Program-made: the position numbers and the translations under genes
In this document: positions 1 through 5,285 of the stretch, piece after piece
How positions within the stretch are numbered: position 1 is the first letter of the stretch
How the letters are laid out: each line of letters begins with the position of its first letter
The notes under the pieces: model-generated
The model's input: only the letters and a program-made list of their open reading frames with translations
What the model was told of the DNA's origin: nothing
Database searches by the model: none
Assembly: GCA_017501025.1 (NCBI GenBank)
Contig: JAFVXS010000262.1
Coordinates: 1-5,285 of the forward strand
Source: Alistipes sp.
GTDB taxonomy: Bacteria > Bacteroidota > Bacteroidia > Bacteroidales > Rikenellaceae
DNA: 5,285 nt
Direction of reading: 5' to 3'

Positions 1-2
1 CA

Positions 3-401
3 AGAGTCGCCATTGAGGATTACGAGGCAGGAATTATCGGTGTTGAAGATTGGCATAATGCCATATTATGTCCGATGGTTGATGCTCGACGTATGGAGGT
101 CTATGTGCAGCTCTTCGATTCGGAGGCACACGCCCTGAATGATGTGTCGGCAGAGATAATCGATGAGCAGAGTTTCGCTTCGTATCGCACAGAGCATCCG
201 TTTGTGATATTTGGCAATGGAGCAGCCAAGTGTCGTGAGGTGCTGGGAGCAATAGCAATCTCGGTATTGCCATCGGTGCGTGGTATGGCCCATCTGGCGG
301 AGGAGGCTTTCCAACGTGGAGAGTTTGTCGATACGGCCTACTTTGAGCCATTCTATCTGAAAGATTTTGTCGTTACGACTACTCGCAAGCCGCTGTTCTG
401 A
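3..401 (+). CDS. tsaB: TsaB, tRNA threonylcarbamoyladenosine biosynthesis subunit (3' part only)
   Basis: TsaB is the non-catalytic partner of TsaD in the TsaB-TsaD-TsaE complex, which puts the threonylcarbamoyl group on A37 of tRNAs reading ANN codons (cytoplasmic). The frame is open from the left edge, so the start and the N-terminal ASKHA-fold half are missing; 132 C-terminal residues are visible. Seen in the sequence: PMVDARRMEVY near visible residues 24-34, the FGNGAAK segment near residues 70-76, and the ending AYFEPFYLKDFV. All three are characteristic of the TsaB C-terminal half, especially in Bacteroidota. The ATG at 75 is an internal methionine and not the real start, because the family similarity continues upstream of it. 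The gene ends in TGA, 59 bp before uvrB on the same strand, with no hairpin terminator between them, so cotranscription is possible. Identification is confident; nothing can be said about the N-terminal half. Confidence 0.9.
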   Translation, partial: RVAIEDYEAGIIGVEDWHNAILCPMVDARRMEVYVQLFDSEAHALNDVSAEIIDEQSFASYRTEHPFVIFGNGAAKCREVLGAIAISVLPSVRGMAHLAEEAFQRGEFVDTAYFEPFYLKDFVVTTTRKPLF

Positions 402-460
402 TTTGGCAATAATTGCGTATAATTCGACAATAGATATACATCTCTTAACGTTGTCAAGGT

Positions 461-2508
461 ATGGATTTCAAACTTGTGTCGAAATATGAGCCGATGGGCG
501 ACCAACCACAAGCTATTGACAATATTGTCAAGGCTTTTACGAGTGGTGGCGGTCATTGTACATTGAAGGGTGTAACAGGTTCGGGAAAGACCTTTACGGT
601 GGCAAATATCATCGCCCGAATGAATCGACCTACGCTTGTTTTGAGCCATAATAAGACGCTGGCAGCACAACTATATCGCGAATTACAGGCCTTCTTTCCC
701 GAGAATGCCGTAGAGTATTTTATCTCCTACTACGACTACTATCAGCCGGAGGTATATCTGCCTACAACCGACACATATATAGAGAAAGACCTCGCCATCA
801 ATGAGGAGATTGAGCGGATGAGGTTGAAGACTACAACGACACTTATGTCGGGACGTCGCGATGTGATTGTCGTATCGAGTGTTTCGTGCCTGTTCGGTAT
901 AGGTAACCCTGCCGACTTCTATATGAACTCCATTTCGTTGGAGGTTGGCGATATAATCTCGTACAAACATCTTCTCTATCGTCTTGTCGAGGCTCTTTAT
1001 ACGCGTACCGAACGCGAACTCTCGCCGGCAACATTCCGAGTTATGGGCGATACGGTCGATATTATGACCGCCATAGGTAATGCCTGTTATCGTATTACGT
1101 TTTTTGATAACGAGATAGAGTCGATACATCTTATAGATCACGAGACGGGTCAAAAGTTGGATTCGCTACCGTCGGTAACAATTATGCCATCCAATATCTT
1201 TGTCACCACAAAGGAGCGTATTGCCACAGCAATAGAGCAGATTCAAAAAGACCTCGAAAAGCAGATTGCAATGTTCGAGCGGGAGGATCGTTTGATAGAG
1301 GCTCGTCGTATCAAACAGCGTGTCGAGTACGATATCGAGATGATAAAGGAGTTGGGCTATTGTCCGGGCGTAGAGAACTATTCTCGATATTTTGACGGAC
1401 GTAATGAGGGTGAACGCCCGTTCTGTCTGCTCGATTATTTTCCACGCGATATGCTCTTGGTTGTTGATGAAAGCCACGTGACCATACCGCAAATTCGTGC
1501 TATGTTTGGTGGCGATAGAGCCCGCAAGGAGAATCTTGTGGAGTATGGTTTCCGCTTGCCTGCTGCTCGTGATAATCGTCCGCTGACATTTGCCGAGTTT
1601 GATGGTCTTGTGCGAGAAGTTCTCTATGTAAGTGCTACGCCTGCCGACTATGAGTTAATTCGGTGCGAAGACTACACCTTTGAGCAGGTCGTTCGTCCAA
1701 CGGGATTGACAGATCCTCCAATGGAGGTGCGTATGTCGGCAAATCAGGTTGATAACCTCTTGGAGGAGATAAACAAAACGGTCGCTGCGGGCGATAGGGT
1801 AATTGTTACCACTATTACGAAGCGTATGGCGGAGGAGCTATCGAAATATTTGGAGGATGTAGGTATTCATAGCCGATATATCCACTCCGATGTTCCGACG
1901 CTTGAACGTGTGGAGATTCTCAACGAACTGCGTGAGGGTAAGATAGATGTTTTAATCGGAGTAAACCTTTTGCGAGAGGGTATAGACCTGCCTATGGTAT
2001 CGCTTGTGGCTATTATCGATGCCGATAAGGAGGGATTGTTGCGTAATGCACGAACAATTATACAGATTGCAGGTCGTGCAGCACGTCACGCCAGCGGTCG
2101 AGTGATTATGTATGCCGATGTTATTACCGACTCGATGATGCAGTCGATAAACGAGGCAAATCGTCATCGTGAGGTGCAGGTGCTATATAATCTCGAACGG
2201 GGTATTACGCCGACCCAAGCCTCCGAGAACAGACCTGATGAGGAGGATATTATTAAGGTTGAAGATGCCGATATTCACGAGAGTTTTGATGCACAAGTTC
2301 AGGCAAATCTCTCACGCGGGGTTACGATGTATGCTGCCGATACGGTAATGCGTGTTCAGCCTAACCTCAATCAATTGGAGCAGTTTATTCTCGAAGCCAA
2401 ACAGCGAATGGAGTCTGCTGCCAGAAATCTTGATTTATCGAGGCGGCAAAACAGCGCGATATTATGTATGAGATGCAACGCCTACGCAATGAACTCGACG
2501 ATATTTAG
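461..2508 (+). CDS. uvrB: UvrB, excinuclease ABC subunit B, with a one-base frameshift near the 3' end
   Basis: UvrB is the DNA-damage verification subunit of nucleotide excision repair: UvrA loads it on damaged DNA and it recruits the nuclease UvrC. Seen in order: YEPMGDQPQAI (residues 9-19), Walker A GVTGSGKT (37-44), the beta-hairpin tyrosines in YYDYYQPEVY (90-99), Walker B DESH (336-339), VSATP (390-394), GVNLLREGIDLP (500-511) and arginine-finger motif Q..GRAAR (535-542). The N-terminus matches the family, so ATG 461 is well supported although no Shine-Dalgarno is visible. After D658 the frame breaks. As written, 39 unrelated cysteine-rich residues follow to a stop at 2552-2554. In the -1 frame, FIEAAKQRD...RNELDDI continues to TAG at 2506-2508, giving the expected 682 residues and a complete C-terminal UVR domain. 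The end given here is that of the repaired frame. Whether the shift is real or a sequencing error cannot be decided here. Helicase motifs are all intact. Confidence 0.95.
2434..2508 (+). other. Displaced reading frame coding the end of the UvrB UVR domain
   Basis: Read from T2434, this stretch encodes 24 residues beginning FIEAAKQRD and ending RNELDDI before TAG. They are the second half of the UVR helical hairpin that normally follows the retained first half (QFILEAKQRMESAARNLD, about residues 641-658). The upstream uvrB frame reads GAT TTA TCG here; one extra T in the run at 2434-2436 would give GAT TTT ATC and join the two parts. No canonical -1 slippery heptamer is visible at the junction, so programmed frameshifting is unlikely. 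Lost bases in a T run, or a sequence error, are the simpler explanations. Confidence 0.85.
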
Positions 2509-2999
2509 TCGATGTTGTCGTGTCGAGATGCAAAGGTGTAGTATCGACCGATAAGATAGCTGTAAATGGTGCAGATTATCGTTGTCAATACCTTTGATGG
2601 GGTTGCCCAAATCCCGAAATATTCAACCAAAACTTTCATCGAAACATAGTTCAACAAAATAGATATTGCTACCGACATAGCGTATCTTAATAGTTGGCGT
2701 TTGGTCGATAGGGTAAAGATGCGGAATGCAACGTTGCGATTGAGCCAAAAGCCACAAAAAAAGGTAATCGGGAATACTATTACAAGCGAAAGAATATGTG
2801 GCGATATGGTGACAAAACCCAAATCGACAAAGCGTTTGGCAACAATGCAATGGTAGATAACAAAGTACCAAACGGCATCCATCGACATATTTAGCAGACC
2901 ACAGCAACCATAACGGAAAATTTGTGGCGAAACCAATCGTGAAATTGGTTTGAGATAGAGCCTATCGATTATGGATATTATGTATGCTGCAAGCCCCAT
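2505..2999 (-). CDS. GtrA-family small membrane protein
   Basis: This 164-residue protein resembles the GtrA family (PF04138), small four-helix membrane proteins. Some members are proposed to flip undecaprenyl-phosphate-linked sugars for O-antigen or wall-polymer glycosylation; others have no known substrate. Seen: a short amphipathic N-terminus, then hydrophobic segments at about residues 27-50, 65-88, 103-126 and 133-155. Family-like features are QIFRYGCCGLLNM (26-38), ISPHILS.VIVFPITFFCGFWLNRNVAF (65-92), QLLRYAM (102-108), and the C-terminal TPSKVLTT...YSYLIGRYYTF (133-156). Length is usual for the family. The ATG directly abuts the TAA of the upstream SPOR gene, and no other in-frame start fits better. 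It is the last gene of the minus-strand block and converges on uvrB. The substrate cannot be inferred, because no glycosyltransferase partner is present in the window. Confidence 0.88.
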   Translation of the reverse strand: MGLAAYIISIIDRLYLKPISRLVSPQIFRYGCCGLLNMSMDAVWYFVIYHCIVAKRFVDLGFVTISPHILSLVIVFPITFFCGFWLNRNVAFRIFTLSTKRQLLRYAMSVAISILLNYVSMKVLVEYFGIWATPSKVLTTIICTIYSYLIGRYYTFASRHDNID

Positions 3000-3002
3000 T
3001 TA
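2997..3002 (-). other. Abutting stop-start junction (TAAATG) between the SPOR gene and the gtrA-family gene
   Basis: On the minus strand the TAA that ends the HU/SPOR gene is followed with no spacer by the ATG of the gtrA-family gene. The bases before it show no Shine-Dalgarno. The arrangement suggests translation of the second gene depends on ribosomes terminating on the first, an inference from spacing only. Confidence 0.7.
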
Positions 3003-3917
3003 TCTGTTTGTGTATATCCACACCTCTCCGAACTTTTTGTCGGAAGCTTTCAATTCGGCAACTGTTGTTGCCAACTCGCGTCGTGTTGCCGATGTAGCAA
3101 CCGCAACCATATAACGCTCTTTGTAGTTGTATATTCGGACAGAAAGTTCGCCGTGATTTTCGGATAGCATCTTCGCGTATTTAATGGCATTTGCCACCTC
3201 GCTATATACACCCCAAACCGCATAACTCGCATTTGGCTCCATATCAATAGGCGTAAGAGTCTCCTCTGCTGGCAATGTTTTAGGAGTCTCTGTCGGTGTT
3301 GCAGCGGACTCCGTTTTAACCTCCTCGCGTGGCTCGGTATATACGGTTGCTGTTATTCGTGTTTGGGCTTCTGTACTACTCTTCTCTTTGTTATTCGATA
3401 AATCTCGTTGCGTAACACTCTCTTTGTTCATCCTTTGCGAAAAATTTTGCTCCGATTCGATAATGTAGTATGCAGAGCCAATAGCAAAGAGTATCGATAG
3501 TGTAGCAATGGCGTAGAATAGGTAATTTGTTCGTGGATAAACCTTTACAACTTCGATTTTGGGCGAGAGATTTAGTTTCGAGGCAAACTCTGCATCGGGG
3601 ATAAATAATCCGTGCCGGATGATACCAACACCGCCTATCTCTATCGTATCATCTTTTGATGTTTGCTGACGCCACTGCTCGTAAATACTGTCGGCTCGCT
3701 CCGCAGGAATTGCCGCTATTTCGGCGATAATATCGGTAAGTGATACGCCTCGTTTCTCCTTCGAGAAGGTTATGGCATTGTGTGGCGTTGCGATACGTTT
3801 TGCAGACAATCTCTTCGCCGGTATGTGTGCAAAAATCAGTGAGTCAATGCGAGGCATATAGATACTCTCGTTCTGGCACAATTTGTTGCGAATTAACGAA
3901 TTAACCTGTTCAATCAT
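3000..3917 (-). CDS. Membrane protein with HU-CCDC81-type domains and C-terminal SPOR domain
   Basis: This is a 305-residue protein with a recognisable Bacteroidota layout. Residues 1 to about 118 look like two tandem divergent HU/IHF-like domains of the CCDC81 type, beginning MIEQVNSLI; the second carries IGGVGIIRHGLFIPD (94-108). A single hydrophobic segment lies at about 132-152, preceded by basic residues (K125, R129), so the N-terminus is predicted cytoplasmic. A low-complexity linker rich in E, T, S, K and P spans about 153-229. A SPOR domain fills 230-305, starting YAVWGVYSEVANAIKYAKML and ending EVWIYTNR. SPOR domains bind denuded peptidoglycan glycans, typically at division sites, so this end should be periplasmic. 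The HU-like domains may bind DNA or protein; their partner is unknown. The start ATG overlaps the lgt stop by 4 nt, so coupled translation is likely. The HU assignment is weaker than the SPOR assignment. Confidence 0.82.
   Translation of the reverse strand: MIEQVNSLIRNKLCQNESIYMPRIDSLIFAHIPAKRLSAKRIATPHNAITFSKEKRGVSLTDIIAEIAAIPAERADSIYEQWRQQTSKDDTIEIGGVGIIRHGLFIPDAEFASKLNLSPKIEVVKVYPRTNYLFYAIATLSILFAIGSAYYIIESEQNFSQRMNKESVTQRDLSNNKEKSSTEAQTRITATVYTEPREEVKTESAATPTETPKTLPAEETLTPIDMEPNASYAVWGVYSEVANAIKYAKMLSENHGELSVRIYNYKERYMVAVATSATRRELATTVAELKASDKKFGEVWIYTNR
3914..3917 (-). other. ATGA start-stop overlap between lgt and the HU/SPOR gene
   Basis: On the minus strand the ATG of the HU/SPOR gene shares bases with the TGA of lgt (ATGA). 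This is a classic sign of translational coupling and places both genes on one transcript. A purine-rich tract (AAAAAGAG) from the basic end of lgt lies immediately before the ATG, but it is too close to act as a normal Shine-Dalgarno. Confidence 0.8.
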
Positions 3918-4816
3918 CTCTTTTTGAATCTTTTGGCACTCTTGGGCATCTGCTGCTTTGTTGCTCCGACAGGCTTATTTTCGGTATCGACAACGTCGCC
4001 TGCCGGTTTATGTAACAATCCATAACAAATAAAACCGATACCCAAAAGTATAAACGGAACACTTAACCACTGCCCCATATTGAATGTCATCCCCGACTCA
4101 AATTCCACCTGATCTACCTTGATAAATTCGATTATAAATCGAGTGAAAAATATGCCAATCATTGCCAGGCCAAACAGCACTCCTCGACGATAATGCGTGC
4201 GACTGTATCGGTATAAGAGAAACAGTATGGCAAATGTGGTCAAATAACACAACGCCTCATAAAGTTGCGTTGGATGACAAGCCTGCATCAGCTCGATTGG
4301 TGTGCCGGCAGGATAGAGCCGTACAAATTTGAAACCCCACGCAACGTCGGTAGCATTACCTATAATCTCCGAGTTGAATAGGTTGCCAAAACGTATAAGG
4401 GCTCCACTCAATGGGGCAATGATTGCCAAACGGTCGAGCATCCATACTCTCGGCATCTTATATTTGTGGCACCACAACAATATGGCGGTAATAATTCCTA
4501 TGGTTGCACCGTGACTTGCCAAACCTCCGTTGCGGAGTTCGGTAATGATTGCCCACGGTTTGGCCAAATAGTAATCGGGTTCGTAGAAGAGACAGTGTCC
4601 CAATCGGGCTCCAATCATTGTGCCGAGAGCGATATAGATAAAGGCTGTATCGGCATACGATGTCGAAAGTTTCTCCTGCTTACAGAAGTATGCGAATAGC
4701 CATCCTCCGACAAGCAGAGCTGCTGCCCACATAAGGCTGTAATAGCGAATTTCGAAATCGCCTATCGAGAATATAACGGGGTCAAAGTCCCAAACAATTG
4801 TCAGTGGTTTCAACAT
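3914..4816 (-). CDS. lgt: Lgt, prolipoprotein diacylglyceryl transferase
   Basis: Lgt is an inner-membrane enzyme that moves diacylglycerol from phosphatidylglycerol onto the lipobox cysteine of prolipoproteins, the first step in lipoprotein maturation. The 300-residue protein has several hydrophobic segments (for example about 28-44, 57-77, 104-116, 190-202, 213-225 and 250-268). Hallmarks seen: Y26 near the N-terminus, GGLASHG (97-103) with the conserved H102, IRFGNLFNSE (141-150) with R142, N145 and E150, HPTQLYEA (181-188), and FTRFIIEFIK (224-233) with R226 and E230. These line up in order and spacing with the residues known to be important in E. coli Lgt. After the last helix there is a hydrophilic, lysine-rich tail (about 269-300). 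The ATG at 4816 is chosen because it precedes the conserved N-terminus and lies 10 nt after the kinase gene. Key residues appear intact, so the enzyme should be active. Confidence 0.96.
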   Translation of the reverse strand: MLKPLTIVWDFDPVIFSIGDFEIRYYSLMWAAALLVGGWLFAYFCKQEKLSTSYADTAFIYIALGTMIGARLGHCLFYEPDYYLAKPWAIITELRNGGLASHGATIGIITAILLWCHKYKMPRVWMLDRLAIIAPLSGALIRFGNLFNSEIIGNATDVAWGFKFVRLYPAGTPIELMQACHPTQLYEALCYLTTFAILFLLYRYSRTHYRRGVLFGLAMIGIFFTRFIIEFIKVDQVEFESGMTFNMGQWLSVPFILLGIGFICYGLLHKPAGDVVDTENKPVGATKQQMPKSAKRFKKR

Positions 4817-4826
4817 TGTTCAACTA

Positions 4827-5285
4827 CTATAAGTTTACTTTTTTGAGTGTGAAAGTGAAGGTGCTTCCCTTGCCCAATTCGCTGCGAACAGATACACGTT
4901 CGCCGTGATTCTCGATAATGTGCTTAACTATTGCAAGACCGAGACCTGTACCTCCCTGCTCACGCGAACGACCCTTGTCGGTGCGGTAGAAACGCTCGAA
5001 TACGCGTGGAACATCGCCTGCTGCAATACCGATACCGTCATCTTCAACTTCGACCAAAATCTTGTCGTACATATCACGGCAAGTCACCTTTGTTGTGCCA
5101 CCCTCTTTACCGTAGTGAATAGAATTGGAGATAAGGTTTTCGATTACCTGTCCGATATAGAACTTATCGCCCGAAGCCCAAAAACGTGATGGAAGATTTG
5201 CGGAATCCTTCACAACGAGTGTGATGTTGCGTTTTGCAGCTGCCATCTCCGCCTGCTCGGCACACTCGCGAGCCAAAGCTACGAC
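4827..5285 (-). CDS. Sensor histidine kinase, C-terminal catalytic domain (5' part outside window)
   Basis: The frame is open to the right edge, leaving 152 C-terminal residues ending in TAG at 4827-4829. It is the HATPase_c ATP-binding domain of a two-component sensor kinase, which would phosphorylate its own histidine and pass the phosphate to a response regulator. Counting from the window edge: N box QVIENLISNSIHY (46-58, with N54), G1 box DDGIGIA (82-88), F box RVFERFYR (94-101), G2 box GGTGLGLAIVKHI (111-123), and ending GKGSTFTFTL. The sequence resembles the PhoR/WalK type common in Bacteroidota, but the sensor region and the phospho-accepting histidine are outside the window, so neither signal nor symbol can be given. 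The TTG near 5276 is an internal leucine codon, not a start, because the frame continues upstream with fitting residues (VVALARECAEQ). lgt begins 10 nt downstream on the same strand, consistent with one operon. Confidence 0.93.
   Translation of the reverse strand, partial: VVALARECAEQAEMAAAKRNITLVVKDSANLPSRFWASGDKFYIGQVIENLISNSIHYGKEGGTTKVTCRDMYDKILVEVEDDGIGIAAGDVPRVFERFYRTDKGRSREQGGTGLGLAIVKHIIENHGERVSVRSELGKGSTFTFTLKKVNL

Noticed and set aside
423..460. Possible Bacteroidota-type promoter before uvrB: TTCG, a 19-nt spacer, then TAACGTTG, resembling TTTG / TAnnTTTG.
   Set aside because: Each box has a mismatch, and the predicted start would fall almost on the uvrB ATG. Too weak to annotate; uvrB may instead be read through from tsaB.
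353..670. Minus-strand open frame spanning the tsaB-uvrB gap.
   Set aside because: It overlaps both coding regions, its composition is unlike a real protein and it has no recognisable motifs.
683..1153. Long minus-strand open frame (156 codons) inside uvrB.
   Set aside because: It lies opposite a strongly conserved gene, and its translation shows no recognisable domain. It is a shadow frame.
2494..2527. Inverted repeats at the convergent junction, for example TCGAC / GTCGA with an 8-nt loop, and CTCGAC / GTCGAG further apart.
   Set aside because: The stem is only 5-6 bp, lies partly inside coding sequence, and has no following T tract on either strand, so it does not support a terminator call.
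2509..2554. Cysteine-rich 39-residue C-terminal extension of UvrB as a possible novel metal-binding tail.
   Set aside because: The alternative frame gives the exact expected UVR domain and the extension runs antisense through the gtrA-family gene, so it is best explained as a frameshift product.
4905..5189. Plus-strand open frame opposite the histidine kinase.
   Set aside because: The minus strand carries clear N, G1, F and G2 boxes here, and the plus-strand translation shows nothing recognisable.

Overview
The window looks like a piece of a Bacteroidota chromosome, most likely order Bacteroidales. The evidence is the TsaB C-terminus, the Bacteroidales-style UvrB and Lgt sequences, a GtrA protein of the type common in that order, and above all a protein combining HU-CCDC81-type domains with a SPOR domain, an architecture known mainly from Bacteroidota. 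Start codons lack clear Shine-Dalgarno sequences, which also fits that phylum. I could not assign a genus.

Layout: the window is almost entirely coding and has two opposing blocks. On the + strand lie the 3' end of tsaB (tRNA t6A synthesis; its 5' part is outside the window), a 59-bp gap, then uvrB (nucleotide excision repair). On the - strand, transcribed toward uvrB, lie the C-terminal part of a sensor histidine kinase (cut by the right edge), lgt (prolipoprotein diacylglyceryl transferase), a membrane protein with HU-like domains and a C-terminal SPOR domain, and a small GtrA-family membrane protein. These four genes are packed like one operon: a 10-nt gap, a 4-nt ATGA overlap, and a stop codon directly touching the next start. 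The two blocks converge at about 2505-2508 with no intergenic space. No stretch over 300 bases lacks a gene, and I saw no RNA gene, mobile element, CRISPR array or convincing terminator.

How the genes work together: the minus-strand block has an envelope theme, comprising signalling, lipoprotein maturation, a probable link between the cytoplasm and peptidoglycan, and a possible lipid-linked sugar transporter. The plus-strand pair is housekeeping (translation fidelity and DNA repair).

The main anomaly is a one-base frameshift near the 3' end of uvrB. As written, the last 24 expected residues (the second half of the UvrC-binding UVR domain) are replaced by 39 unrelated residues, and the frame runs on into the gtrA-family gene. 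Adding one T to a three-T run at 2434-2436 restores a normal UVR domain and places the stop so that it interlocks with the stop of the opposing gene. I found no clearly new defence or mobile system. The HU/SPOR protein is the least understood component and the best candidate for new biology.
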